From assembly GCF_019711395.1 (NCBI RefSeq), contig NZ_JAIGNL010000002.1, positions 346,001-410,000 of the forward strand: a stretch of 64,000 nucleotides of DNA, read 5' to 3'. Every line of letters begins with the position of its first letter. Positions within the stretch are counted from its first letter, which is position 1. Source of the stretch: Qipengyuania xiapuensis (lineage in GTDB: Bacteria > Pseudomonadota > Alphaproteobacteria > Sphingomonadales > Sphingomonadaceae). A model generated the notes under the pieces. It was not told the DNA's origin and searched no databases. It was given only the letters and a program-made list of their open reading frames with translations. The translations under genes and the position numbers were made by a program. Of this stretch, positions 1 to 8,760 are shown one piece after another.

Positions 1-136
1 CGGTCAGCTCGTCGAGGATCTCGGCGGCAAGGCGCCCGGCCTTGCGCATGCCCTCGAAGCCCTCGGGCCCGTGAAGCTTGATGGTCCCGTCACGATAGAC
101 GGTCTGTTCGCTGTCGATTACCTGGTATTCGGTCAT
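1..136 (-). CDS. map: Type I methionyl aminopeptidase, N-terminal fragment (runs off the left edge)
   Basis: The reverse strand reads from an ATG at 136 into the window edge, giving 45 residues that include TVYRDGTIKLHGPEGFEGM followed by RKAGRLAAEILDELT. The stretch from FEGMRKAGRLAAEILD is the first helix of type I methionine aminopeptidases, which remove the initiator methionine from nascent proteins in the cytoplasm. The metal-binding residues lie outside the window, so activity cannot be judged. The lipoprotein gene on the same strand ends 41 bp upstream of this start, so the two may share a transcript. Identity rests on the N-terminus alone. Confidence 0.8.
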   Translation of the reverse strand, partial: MTEYQVIDSEQTVYRDGTIKLHGPEGFEGMRKAGRLAAEILDELT

Positions 137-177
137 GCGCGCCCATGTAGCGATTGCGCGCGAGAATTGCGAGACCG

Positions 178-996
178 TCAGCGCTTAACGCTGAATGCAT
201 TCGCATATTCGGGCTTCACAGCATCGATTACAGAGGCCGTCACCGGGAAATTGAGCTCATAGGCTCCCTCGGCATAGGGCCCTGCGACATAGGGTCCGAA
301 ATAGACGCTGATGCGGTCGAAAGTCTGCTCGTTCGACGATCCGACCAGCACGGTCGCCTCGTCGAGACCGGGGCAATCGGAGAAGCTGCCTCCGGACGTC
401 CGGTTGACCGTCGCCCCCCGCCTGCGGGACCGCGCACGATCGAGCGCATCGCACAGTTTCGCGCCGAGCGCGTTTTCGAGTGCGACCGGCGAATTGAACA
501 TCTCGATGCCCTTGATAGCGGCCGAGCGCTCCTTGTCCCACACGAGCGACTGCTTGCCGGTCATGCCGTGCGCGCCGCCCGTGTACACATAGGTATCGGC
601 CGAAAGGGAGAGCCAGCCGGGCAGGTCGGTCACGACCTTCCATTCCTTTTCGAACCCGCGGGCCTTGCAGGTCACGCAATCGCCGGGAAAGTCGACCAGC
701 GACTGCTCCCATTCGCTCTTCTGCTCGGCAAGCGCCTCGTCGCGCTCGGCTTCGAGCATGGCGGCAAGGTCGGCCTGCTCCGATACTTTTGCCGGCCAGC
801 TGTAGGCAAATTCGCGCGTGCCGCCGCTGCGTTTCTCGTCGTCGTTGAAAGACACGCCCTCGATCGCCGGGACCTCCGGCGGCTGGGGGACTTCGGGTGG
901 CTGCGGGGGCGCGGAGGCATCTCCACTGTCTTCTTCGGCCTGCGAGCACGCGGCGCTCGACAGAGCCAGAGAAATCAGGAACAGGGGCGCGCGCAT
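178..996 (-). CDS. DUF3298/DUF4163 (RsiV-like) lipoprotein
   Basis: The protein has 272 residues from the ATG at 996. A GTG 21 bp upstream is also in frame, but it would add a poor n-region. The N-terminus MRAPLFLISL is followed by a lipobox ending in Cys17, so this is a probable lipoprotein. A short proline/glutamate linker follows. The motif YTGGAHG and the later FGPYVAGPYAEGAYEL are the hallmarks of the DUF4163 and DUF3298 modules seen in RsiV-like proteins. In Bacillus, RsiV binds lysozyme. Whether this protein does is unknown, because it lacks the anti-sigma domain and membrane helix of RsiV. It is divergent from the aminopeptidase gene, with 43 bp between starts. Confidence 0.75.
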   Translation of the reverse strand: MRAPLFLISLALSSAACSQAEEDSGDASAPPQPPEVPQPPEVPAIEGVSFNDDEKRSGGTREFAYSWPAKVSEQADLAAMLEAERDEALAEQKSEWEQSLVDFPGDCVTCKARGFEKEWKVVTDLPGWLSLSADTYVYTGGAHGMTGKQSLVWDKERSAAIKGIEMFNSPVALENALGAKLCDALDRARSRRRGATVNRTSGGSFSDCPGLDEATVLVGSSNEQTFDRISVYFGPYVAGPYAEGAYELNFPVTASVIDAVKPEYANAFSVKR

Positions 997-1039
997 GGAA
1001 TTACCTTGCCGAGACACTTAAACACGCGAGAGGCATATC

Positions 1040-2428
1040 ATGGCCGACAAAGCCGACCTAATCCAGGCAGACCGTGGACAGGAAGCTATCCCCATCCATC
1101 TGGTCAACAAGGCCGGTTTCCCGGATTGGGTCAAATCGCTCTCCTCCGGACAGCGTGCGGCCCTCGCTGCCCAGAAGTTCGACGGTTCGGGTTACCAGGT
1201 CGGCATTGTCCCCGATGGTGACAACTGGTTCGTGGTCGGCGGCGTCGCCAATCCCGAAGAACTGTCGAGCTGGTGCATGGCCAAGCTCGCCGAGACGCTT
1301 CCCGAAGGCACCTATCGCAGGGCCGAAGGCGATGCCGGCCCCGCCGTGCATGGCTGGCAGACCGCGCAGTACACGTTCGAGCGCTACAAGAAGTCCGAGA
1401 AGCCGGTCGGCCCCCGCATCCTGCTGACCAAGGAAGTGAAGAAGATCGACGCAGCCAAGGCCGAAGCGCGCGCGGTCTGTCTCGTACGAGACCTCGTAAA
1501 TACCCCTGCCGAGGACATGGGCCCGGCTGCGCTCGAAGAACAGTGCGAGAAGCTCGCCAAGGAGCATGGCGGTAAGCTCGAGGTGACGCGCGGCGACAAG
1601 CTGGAGCAGGAATATCCCATGGTCCATGCGGTCGGCCGCGCTGCTGCGCGCAGCCATGCGCCGCGGATCATGCACCTCACCTGGGGCAAGGAAAGCGACC
1701 CGGTGATCGCCGTGGTTGGCAAGGGCGTTTGCTTCGACAGCGGCGGGCTCGACGTCAAGAGCTCCACCGGCATGCTGCTCATGAAGAAGGACATGGGCGG
1801 CGCAGCGCACGCCATTGCGCTCGCAGGCCTGATCATGGGCGCGAAACTGCCGGTGCGCCTGCACCTGCTGGTACCAGCGGTGGAGAATGCCATTGCCGGC
1901 AACGCCTTCCGTCCCGGCGACGTGCTCAAGACGCGCAAGGGGCTGACGGTGGAGATCGGCAATACCGATGCCGAAGGCCGCCTGATCCTCGGCGATGCGC
2001 TGACTCGTGCATCGGAAGAGAATCCCGAATTCATCGTCGATTTCGCAACTCTGACGGGTGCGGCACGCGTGGCGCTGGGGCCCGACTACCCCGCCCTCAT
2101 GACCCGCGAGGACGCGACGGCCGACGCGCTGATCGAGGCGGGCCGCGGCGTCGATGACGAGCCCTGGCGCCTTCCGCTGCCCGAAGCCTATGCCGAGTGG
2201 CTTTCCTCCGACATCGCCGACACCAACAACGCGCATGGCAATGCCTTTGCCGGTGCCAGCGTGGCCGGCCTGTTCCTCGACAAGTTCGTGGGCGAAGGGA
2301 TCGACTGGGCGCACTTCGACACCTTCGCATGGCGCCCCACGGCCAAGCCCGGGCGACCCAAAGGCGGCGACGCCTACGGCCTGAGGGCCAGCTGGCACAT
2401 GCTGCAAAAGCGTTTCAAACCGGAATAG
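1040..2428 (+). CDS. Leucyl aminopeptidase family protein (peptidase M17)
   Basis: This 462-residue protein is a cytoplasmic two-metal aminopeptidase that releases N-terminal residues from peptides. The C-terminal catalytic domain carries the metal and substrate ligands in GKGVCFDSGGLDVKSS, KKDMGG and the M17 signature NTDAEGRLILGDAL. The N-terminal macro-like domain is divergent, as in the alphaproteobacterial branch of about 460 residues, so I do not assign pepA. A GAGAGG ribosome site precedes the ATG. The next gene encodes an SH3 fragment related to NlpC/P60 proteins, a frequent neighbour of this aminopeptidase in related genomes, which suggests a role in murein or peptide turnover. Confidence 0.9.
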   Translation: MADKADLIQADRGQEAIPIHLVNKAGFPDWVKSLSSGQRAALAAQKFDGSGYQVGIVPDGDNWFVVGGVANPEELSSWCMAKLAETLPEGTYRRAEGDAGPAVHGWQTAQYTFERYKKSEKPVGPRILLTKEVKKIDAAKAEARAVCLVRDLVNTPAEDMGPAALEEQCEKLAKEHGGKLEVTRGDKLEQEYPMVHAVGRAAARSHAPRIMHLTWGKESDPVIAVVGKGVCFDSGGLDVKSSTGMLLMKKDMGGAAHAIALAGLIMGAKLPVRLHLLVPAVENAIAGNAFRPGDVLKTRKGLTVEIGNTDAEGRLILGDALTRASEENPEFIVDFATLTGAARVALGPDYPALMTREDATADALIEAGRGVDDEPWRLPLPEAYAEWLSSDIADTNNAHGNAFAGASVAGLFLDKFVGEGIDWAHFDTFAWRPTAKPGRPKGGDAYGLRASWHMLQKRFKPE

Positions 2429-2500
2429 TGACGGCTTGCGCGCTTGCCCCGCGACAGGAGCGAGGGTAAGCGCCCGCAACTGCAACAGGGAAACGACACG

Positions 2501-2848
2501 TTGAGCGAAGCGGCGAACTACAACCTGCCCACCGGAATCGTCGGCCTCAAGGGCCCGGTGGAGAAACCTGCGCCCGGCACGCTGCCGCTGCGTGGCGATC
2601 TGGCGCATATCGCGCTCGCAGACCATTTCCTCGCAGCGCACTACGTCATCCCGCACGAACGCCACATCGGCGACGCCGACGTCGTGCTCAAGATCGCCAT
2701 GCGCGACGATGCCGACGATGGCGCCACGCTCGCAGCGGGCAGCAAGATCGAACTGCTCGACCAGGCCGGTGACTGGCTCTGGGTCACCGTGGGCCCTGAA
2801 GGCCCGAGCGGCTACCTGCGGCTCGGCGCACTCGCACCCGACCAGTGA
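2501..2848 (+). CDS. SH3-like protein, NlpC/P60 N-terminal region without the catalytic domain
   Basis: The reading frame gives 115 residues from a TTG at 2501, preceded by CAGGGA. An upstream in-frame ATG at 2444 is possible but would begin with non-conserved sequence. The segment LPLRGDLAHIALADHF resembles the start of alphaproteobacterial NlpC/P60 (C40) endopeptidases. The end, GDWLWVTVGPEGPSGYLRLG, is a bacterial SH3 fold. The protein then stops, and no Cys/His NlpC domain follows in any frame before argC. It overlaps the argC start by four bases (GTGA), so the two are translationally coupled. It may bind peptidoglycan or be a degenerate remnant. Confidence 0.65.
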   Translation: MSEAANYNLPTGIVGLKGPVEKPAPGTLPLRGDLAHIALADHFLAAHYVIPHERHIGDADVVLKIAMRDDADDGATLAAGSKIELLDQAGDWLWVTVGPEGPSGYLRLGALAPDQ

Positions 2849-3783
2849 CGCACAAGGTCTTTATCGACGGGGCAGCAGGTACGACCGGCCTCGAGATTGC
2901 CGATCGTCTTTCCGGGCGCAGCGAATTCACGCTCATCACGCTCGACGACACCCGCCGCAAGGACACCAAGGCTCGCCGCGAAGCGCTGAACGAGGCGGAT
3001 GTCGCAATCCTCTGCCTGCCTGACGATGCAGCCCGCGAAGCGGTCGAGCTGATCGACCCTGCTTCGGGCACGCGCATCATCGATGCCTCTTCCGCCCACC
3101 GCACCGCCGAGGGCTGGTGCTATGGCTTCCCCGAACTGGTCGGCAGCGAGCGCGTCGCCGATGCGCGGCGGGTGAGCAATCCCGGTTGCTATCCGACCGG
3201 CTTCCTGGCGCTTGTCGCACCGCTGGTGCGCGAAGGCCTGCTGCCTGCGGACTGGCCGTACACCGTCAACGCGGTGAGTGGCTATTCGGGCGGCGGCAAG
3301 GCGCTGATCGAGCGCTTCGAGGCCGAGGGCGCACCTGCCTTCCGTGCCTATGGCTACGATCTTGCGCACAAGCACCTGCCTGAAATGAAAGAGCATGCGG
3401 GTCTCGACCACCCCGTGCTGTTCGCGCCGTCTGTCGTACCTGCCTATCGCGGCATGATCGTCGAGGTACCGCTGCATCTCGGCGCGATGGAAAGCGACCC
3501 GCACGCCGACAGCCTGCGCGATGCGCTGGCCGAGTTCTACGACGGCTCGCCCCTCGTCACAGTCCATGAAAAGGGCGTGGTCGGGGAGCTGCTGCTCGAA
3601 ACCGACGCCGCCCCTTCGGACGGGCTGGAGCTGTTCGTTTTCGGCAATGAAGGCGGCTGGAACGCGCGCCTCGTGGCGCGGCTCGACAACCTCGGAAAAG
3701 GCGCAAGCGGAGCGGCGGTGCAGAACCTCAACCTGCTTTGCGGACTGCCCGAAACTGCCGGCCTCAAGCTGCCTGCTGCCTAA
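2845..3783 (+). CDS. argC: N-acetyl-gamma-glutamyl-phosphate reductase, type 2
   Basis: The enzyme has 312 residues and catalyses the NADPH-dependent reduction of N-acetyl-glutamyl phosphate to the semialdehyde, the third step of arginine synthesis. The N-terminal Rossmann motif is FIDGAAGTTG. The catalytic cysteine is Cys115 in SNPGCYPTGF, and the helix around HKHLPEMKEH supplies the conserved histidine region. Length and the short N-terminus fit the type-2 (AGPR_2) branch. The start is the GTG of a GTGA overlap with the preceding gene. No other arginine biosynthesis gene is adjacent. Confidence 0.95.
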   Translation: MTHKVFIDGAAGTTGLEIADRLSGRSEFTLITLDDTRRKDTKARREALNEADVAILCLPDDAAREAVELIDPASGTRIIDASSAHRTAEGWCYGFPELVGSERVADARRVSNPGCYPTGFLALVAPLVREGLLPADWPYTVNAVSGYSGGGKALIERFEAEGAPAFRAYGYDLAHKHLPEMKEHAGLDHPVLFAPSVVPAYRGMIVEVPLHLGAMESDPHADSLRDALAEFYDGSPLVTVHEKGVVGELLLETDAAPSDGLELFVFGNEGGWNARLVARLDNLGKGASGAAVQNLNLLCGLPETAGLKLPAA

Positions 3784-4296
<513 letters not shown>

Positions 4297-4362
4297 TCCG
4301 ACTGACCTAATTGCCCGCAGCAAGGCGGGCGCAATACGAACTACCCCAACGGAGGCAACCAA

Positions 4363-5772
4363 ATGGCAAGTGCGAAAGACGTCCTCAAGCGCATCAAGGA
4401 CGAGGACATCGAGTGGGTCGATCTCAGGTTCACCGACCCCAAGGGCAAGTGGCAGCACCTGACCATGGTCGCCAAGGTTCTGGGCGAAGACGAGCTTGAA
4501 GACGGCCTGATGTTCGACGGTTCGTCGATCGCCGGCTGGAAGGTCATCAATGAAAGCGACATGATCCTGAAGCCCGATCTCGAGCGCGTCTATCTCGACC
4601 CGTTCAGTGCCGAGCCGATGCTGATCATGTTCTGCGACATCGTCGAGCCGTCGACCGGTGAATGGTACGCCCGCGATCCGCGCACGACCGCCAAGCGCGC
4701 CGAGGCCTTCCTCAAGTCGACCGGTGTCGGCGACACGATCTACGTCGGCCCGGAAGCCGAATTCTTCATGTTCGACGATGTCCGCTTCGAAGACGGCTAT
4801 GCCGGCTCGGGCTACGCCATCGACGACATCGAACTGCCGACCAACTCGGGCAAGGAATACGAGAGCGGCAACCTCGCTCACCGTCCGCGCGCCAAGGGCG
4901 GCTACTTCCCCGTGGCACCGGTCGACAGCGCCGTCGACATCCGCGGCGAGATGGTTTCGACCATGATCGAAATGGGCCTCAACTGCGACAAGCACCACCA
5001 CGAGGTGGCCGCCGCTCAGCACGAGCTCGGCCTCACCTTCGGCACGCTCGTCGAAACCGCCGACAACATGCAGATCTACAAGTATGTCGTGCACCAGGTC
5101 GCGCACATCTACGGCAAGACCGCGACCTTCATGCCCAAGCCGATCAAGGACGATAACGGTTCGGGCATGCACACCCACATGTCGATCTGGGACGATGGCA
5201 AGCCGACCTTCGCGGGCAACCAGTACGGTGGCCTGAGCGAGAACTGCCTCTACTACATCGGCGGTGTCATCAAGCACGCCAAGGCCCTCAACGCCTTCAC
5301 CAACCCGACCACCAACAGCTACAAGCGCCTTGTGCCGGGCTTCGAAGCTCCCGTCCTGCTCGCCTATTCGGCGCGCAACCGTTCGGCCTCGTGCCGCATT
5401 CCCTACGGTGCGGGCGACAAGGCGAAGCGCGTGGAGTTCCGCTTCCCCGACGCGATGGCCAACCCCTACCTCGCCTATGCCGCGCTGCTGATGGCCGGCC
5501 TCGACGGGATCACCAACAAGATCCACCCGGGCGAAGCCATGGACAAGAACCTCTACGACCTGCCGCCGGCAGAGCTCGCCGACGTTCCGACCGTTTGCGG
5601 CTCGCTTCGCGAAGCGCTTGAGGCTCTCGAAGCCGACCACGAGTTCCTCTTGAAGGGCGACGTCTTCACCAAGGACCAGATCGACGCTTATGCCGAACTG
5701 AAGTGGGAAGAAGTCCTGCGCGTCGAAACCACGCCATGCCCGGCAGAATTCGACATGTACTACAGCGCCTAA
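4363..5772 (+). CDS. glnA: Glutamine synthetase, type I
   Basis: This 469-residue dodecameric enzyme forms glutamine from glutamate, ammonia and ATP. The beta-grasp signature [10 protein letters not shown], the metal-ligand region [10 protein letters not shown] and the ATP-binding [10 protein letters not shown] are all present. The adenylylation site is Tyr398 in [10 protein letters not shown], so the enzyme is of the GlnE-controlled class. A GGAGG ribosome site precedes the ATG. It follows glnK in one transcript and is ended by a strong hairpin at 5794-5831. Confidence 0.97.
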   Translation: MASAKDVLKRIKDEDIEWVDLRFTDPKGKWQHLTMVAKVLGEDELEDGLMFDGSSIAGWKVINESDMILKPDLERVYLDPFSAEPMLIMFCDIVEPSTGEWYARDPRTTAKRAEAFLKSTGVGDTIYVGPEAEFFMFDDVRFEDGYAGSGYAIDDIELPTNSGKEYESGNLAHRPRAKGGYFPVAPVDSAVDIRGEMVSTMIEMGLNCDKHHHEVAAAQHELGLTFGTLVETADNMQIYKYVVHQVAHIYGKTATFMPKPIKDDNGSGMHTHMSIWDDGKPTFAGNQYGGLSENCLYYIGGVIKHAKALNAFTNPTTNSYKRLVPGFEAPVLLAYSARNRSASCRIPYGAGDKAKRVEFRFPDAMANPYLAYAALLMAGLDGITNKIHPGEAMDKNLYDLPPAELADVPTVCGSLREALEALEADHEFLLKGDVFTKDQIDAYAELKWEEVLRVETTPCPAEFDMYYSA

Positions 5773-5793
5773 ACAGCGTCGGTACCGAACAAC

Positions 5794-5831
5794 AAAAGGG
5801 CCGCCCGGAGCATATCCGGGCGGCCCTTTTT
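5794..5831. terminator. Bidirectional intrinsic terminator after glnA
   Basis: The arms AAAAGGGCCGCCCGGA and TCCGGGCGGCCCTTTT flank a five-base loop. T-rich sequence follows on the plus strand and an A-run precedes it, so it can also serve the minus-strand membrane-protein gene that ends at 5855. Confidence 0.93.
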
Positions 5832-5854
5832 ATTTGCGCAATGCGGAGGCGGGA

Positions 5855-6511
5855 TCAGCGCGGGGCCAGCAATCCTCGCCGCCCCGCAGCGATGAACGTC
5901 GCAAGCATCGCGATCACGTAGAACATGGTCAGCATCTCGATCGGCTCCTGTGCCCGGGCCAGATCGAGATGTGCGGCCATCGCCCATACGCCCACCACCC
6001 CGAGCGTGAGCGAATAGGCAAGCACCGTCGCTTCGGCATTGAGCATCTGCATCAGCTCGTCGGACGCACGATAGGATACCCATGCGAAGCCGCTCCCGAT
6101 CACGAGCATCGCCACCCCGCCGATCAACGCGGGCAGCGGCGCGATAATTCCGCCCTCTCCGCCCAGCGCGATAATGATCAGGGCAGCGCCCCAGAGCGCC
6201 ATGGCGATGCAGGAGGTGAGGAGCTTTCCCTTCTGCTCCTCGAGTTCCTCGACATCTTCCACGTTCAGGATTTTCGCCCCGATCCGGGGGCGAAGTGCCC
6301 CTAAGCCCACGCCCACGCCTGCAAGTATGTAGAAGGCCCCCACGAGCACTGCCATTTCGGCGGCCTTCGACAGGCCCGCCAGCAAATCGCCCGAGGTTAG
6401 CTTCGACACACCAAACATCGTGACGAAGCCGACCGCGGCGCCGATCACGATTGGCACAGCCAGCTTGCGCAATACCGATTGCTCGTTCCTGCCGCTTTCT
6501 TCCGTCATCAT
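5855..6511 (-). CDS. Six-helix inner-membrane protein of unknown function
   Basis: The protein has 218 residues from the ATG at 6511, which overlaps the stop of the upstream regulator gene (ATGA). A second ATG follows directly, and further upstream codons lie inside the regulator. I count six hydrophobic segments, for example PIVIGAAVGFVTMFG, AVLVGAFYILAGVGVG and FYVIAMLATFIAAG. An acidic loop, VEDVEELEEQKGK, lies between helices 2 and 3. I do not recognise a characterised family. The four-base overlap with a small XRE regulator makes a regulator/membrane-protein pair, and the protein may sense or modify membrane state. That role is inference. Confidence 0.8.
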   Translation of the reverse strand: MMTEESGRNEQSVLRKLAVPIVIGAAVGFVTMFGVSKLTSGDLLAGLSKAAEMAVLVGAFYILAGVGVGLGALRPRIGAKILNVEDVEELEEQKGKLLTSCIAMALWGAALIIIALGGEGGIIAPLPALIGGVAMLVIGSGFAWVSYRASDELMQMLNAEATVLAYSLTLGVVGVWAMAAHLDLARAQEPIEMLTMFYVIAMLATFIAAGRRGLLAPR

Positions 6512-6714
6512 TCCGTCGGCTCCCAATCGTCGATAAACAGGTCCGGCACGGCGACGGCGAACAGCTTCGCCATGCGCAGCGCCAGCGGCAGCGAGGGATC
6601 GTATTTGTCGGTTTCGACCGCGTTGATGGTCTGGCGCGAAACGCCCAGCCGGCGCGCCAGTTCGCCCTGGCTCCAGCCCTTGCCCTCGCGATGTTCCTTC
6701 AAGCGGTTCTTCAC
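6508..6714 (-). CDS. Small XRE-family helix-turn-helix regulator
   Basis: The protein is 68 residues, almost all HTH_3 domain. KGWSQGELARRLGVSRQTI holds the helix-turn-helix, and ETDKYDPSLPLALRMAKLF completes the five-helix bundle. The size and sequence match the stand-alone XRE repressors that are co-transcribed with a small membrane protein. The gene overlaps the next by four bases. Three overlapping palindromes lie 18-71 bp upstream of its start and probably form its own operator, so I expect autoregulation. Confidence 0.92.
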   Translation of the reverse strand: MKNRLKEHREGKGWSQGELARRLGVSRQTINAVETDKYDPSLPLALRMAKLFAVAVPDLFIDDWEPTE

Positions 6715-6731
6715 CGAATCACTCCGTCTGC

Positions 6732-6785
6732 CTGTAAAGAGCCCTTTACTGACAAGAGCTATTTACAGTCAAGAGCTCTTTACAG
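6732..6785. promoter_or_regulatory. Triple palindromic operator of the XRE/membrane-protein operon
   Basis: Three 20-bp near-palindromes lie at a 17-bp pitch and share their end triplets. They are CTGTAAAGAGCCCTTTACTG at 6732-6751, CTGACAAGAGCTATTTACAG at 6749-6768 and CAGTCAAGAGCTCTTTACAG at 6766-6785. The idealised site is CTGTAAAGAGCTCTTTACAG. The outer 11-bp arms (6732-6742 and 6775-6785) are a perfect inverted repeat. The position directly before the XRE gene suggests cooperative binding of three dimers and repression. Confidence 0.7.
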
Positions 6786-6894
6786 CCTCAAGGCAGCGGA
6801 ATGGCCCGGATCGGCGTGGGAACGTTCGCTATACGAATTCTTAGGGCCTTGCTCCTAGCAATGTATTCGCAAGTATTGGGGCGGAATTACTGTC

Positions 6895-7899
6895 ATGACT
6901 TTCTGGAAGAAGGATATCGCGGAGGACGTGGCCGAACGCCGCGCCGAACGCATTATCCAGAGGAAGCGCAGTAAACAGGACCGCTCGGCCAAGGGACTGG
7001 GCGCGGTCGCCATCCCCCGCCGCGGTGCCCGCGCCATCCACCAGCGCAATGAGGATCGCCATGTCCTCAAGGGCAAGAAGGCGACTGCAGACCTCGAAGG
7101 CGATATTTTCGACGTCTCGCTGCTGAACCTGTCGTCCAACGGTGTCATGATCGGCAGCGACCGGCATCTCGCCATCGGTGACGAGATCACACTCTCGATC
7201 GAAGATTGCGCCCCCATCACCACTGCGGTGCGCTGGGTCCGCGACGGCCGGATTGGTCTCGAATTCATTGCCGAAACCGTCATCATCGCCGAAGCCGGGG
7301 TGCGCGACTTCATCATGAAGACGATCCGCAAGGAGCACGAGGCGGCAAGCTATTCGCCCAAGCTCGCTATCGGAAGTGAACGCCGCGATGTCGCCAAGCG
7401 CCACCAGCTGGTGTGGGTCGGCAAGCTCAAGCTGGGCGAGAAGGATGCCACCGCACGCCTGCGCAATATCTCGCGCTCGGGCGCCATGGTCTCGCTTTCG
7501 GGCAACCTCGATCTCGATGACGACCGCGACGTGATCCTATCTCTGCGTCATGCAGGCGATCTGGCAGGCAAGGTCCGGTGGCACGCAGGCCAGGAGTGCG
7601 GGATCGAATTTGCCGACGAGTTCGACGTCTCGCTGCTGGTCAACGAGAGCTATGCCGAGCTTGAGCCGGAAATGGAACGGGCGGCCAAGCGCGGCGACGA
7701 AGGCGAAGAAGATTCCGGCCCTTCGGATTACGACCTGCTCCGCGTGCGCCACGGCAATGTCGAAAATCCGCACCATGCCCCCGACATGGAATACAAGGCG
7801 CTGACGCTGGAAGAGCTTTACGCGACGCTCCACCCGGAAGGGAAAGCGGAAGGCAAAACGGTCGACGCTGACGAGCCGGCCGAAACCGATCAGGCGTAA
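6895..7899 (+). CDS. Tandem PilZ-domain protein
   Basis: The protein has 334 residues with no signal peptide or membrane segment. The first PilZ domain (about residues 42-130) has the c-di-GMP motif RNEDR (Arg51, Arg55) and NLSSNG (Asn78-Gly83). The second (about 162-245) keeps NISRSG (Asn191-Gly196). Its arginine motif is irregular, RRDVAKR at 163-169, so the second domain may bind weakly or not at all. An acidic tail of about 85 residues follows. PilZ proteins are cytoplasmic effectors of motility and surface attachment. The gene converges on the next with a 10-bp tail overlap. Confidence 0.85.
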   Translation: MTFWKKDIAEDVAERRAERIIQRKRSKQDRSAKGLGAVAIPRRGARAIHQRNEDRHVLKGKKATADLEGDIFDVSLLNLSSNGVMIGSDRHLAIGDEITLSIEDCAPITTAVRWVRDGRIGLEFIAETVIIAEAGVRDFIMKTIRKEHEAASYSPKLAIGSERRDVAKRHQLVWVGKLKLGEKDATARLRNISRSGAMVSLSGNLDLDDDRDVILSLRHAGDLAGKVRWHAGQECGIEFADEFDVSLLVNESYAELEPEMERAAKRGDEGEEDSGPSDYDLLRVRHGNVENPHHAPDMEYKALTLEELYATLHPEGKAEGKTVDADEPAETDQA

Positions 7900-8651
7900 T
7901 TATACTCGAGCAAATCGATTTCCGAGAGGCTGGTGCCAAGATCCGGATGGTTCTTGGCCAGGGCGCGTTTCGCCTTCTTCAAATCGCTTCTAAGGTAGGG
8001 CTTCAATCCGCTTTCGGCAGGGCCGAGATCGAAACCGTGTAGCGCTGCGGATGCCGCAGTCGCCGTGACCAGGGACTGCTCCGACAGATATCCGGCCGTC
8101 GAAGACTGCCAATATGCGTAGAGGTCGTCCTGCCATTTGGCGAAAGTCCGCGCCGAATTCGCCAGCAAAACGCCAAAGCCCAGATAGGCTGCCGCACAGT
8201 CGGTCGAATGTTCCATCAGGTCCGGGCCACCCGGAGGATCGCCGGCTTCCCACAAGAGGAAATGGCACAGCTCATGAGCGAAGGTCCCTGCCAGCGCATC
8301 GGGATTGGCAAGCATCTGCGAGCTGTAGCGGATCGTTGCGACCCCATCGACGACCGAGCAGGTTCCGCATGCGCCCATCCCTTCGAAAAAGGTTTCGTCG
8401 GGTTGATGGACCGGATCATCGGGCACCATCTCGAGCTCGCAGGGCCAGTCCTGCATGCGCATGAGGCCCCTGACCGCTTGGAAAAGCTCCGGGCCGGTCC
8501 TCGCTTCCAGCAGTTGCGGATGTGACGGTCCGATCAACCCGGGAGCGGTGTGGCGGTCACCCAGCATTGTCCGCAGCCATGCGAAACAGGCGAGCAACCA
8601 GTCGAATTCTTCGCGCGATATCGGTGGCTTGGACGAAAAAAGCATCGACAC
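7890..8651 (-). CDS. Uncharacterised HExxH-containing protein
   Basis: The protein has 253 residues from a GTG at 8651. An ATG two codons later is equally possible. The centre holds FAHELCHFLLWE, an HExxH zinc-peptidase motif at residues 126-130. It is followed by EHSTDCAAAYLGFGV (Glu147, His148, Asp151), which could supply the third ligand. A GACGTC pair (Cys95, Cys98) might bind metal or form a disulfide. There is no signal peptide, so the protein is probably cytoplasmic. I do not recognise the family; a gluzincin-like metalloprotease is an inference from the motif and its spacing. Confidence 0.7.
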   Translation of the reverse strand: MSMLFSSKPPISREEFDWLLACFAWLRTMLGDRHTAPGLIGPSHPQLLEARTGPELFQAVRGLMRMQDWPCELEMVPDDPVHQPDETFFEGMGACGTCSVVDGVATIRYSSQMLANPDALAGTFAHELCHFLLWEAGDPPGGPDLMEHSTDCAAAYLGFGVLLANSARTFAKWQDDLYAYWQSSTAGYLSEQSLVTATAASAALHGFDLGPAESGLKPYLRSDLKKAKRALAKNHPDLGTSLSEIDLLEYNYA

Positions 8652-8760
8652 CGGTTTACCCGGACCGGTCGAGAATTCCAGTGTCGCTCGTCACGGGCAT
8701 TTTCCTACTCCCCGCTTTTCTGCCTAATTCCCGCACCTCTTTCACAAGGAGGTCTAGTCC

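Noticed and set aside
1058..2665. A 535-codon minus-strand frame across the M17 aminopeptidase gene
   Set aside because: The plus strand carries the M17 signature. The antisense product has no family character.
5834..6304. Plus-strand frame of 156 codons opposite the six-helix membrane protein
   Set aside because: His/Arg/Asp-rich mirror frame with no ribosome site or homology features. The minus strand has clear membrane helices and coupling to the regulator.
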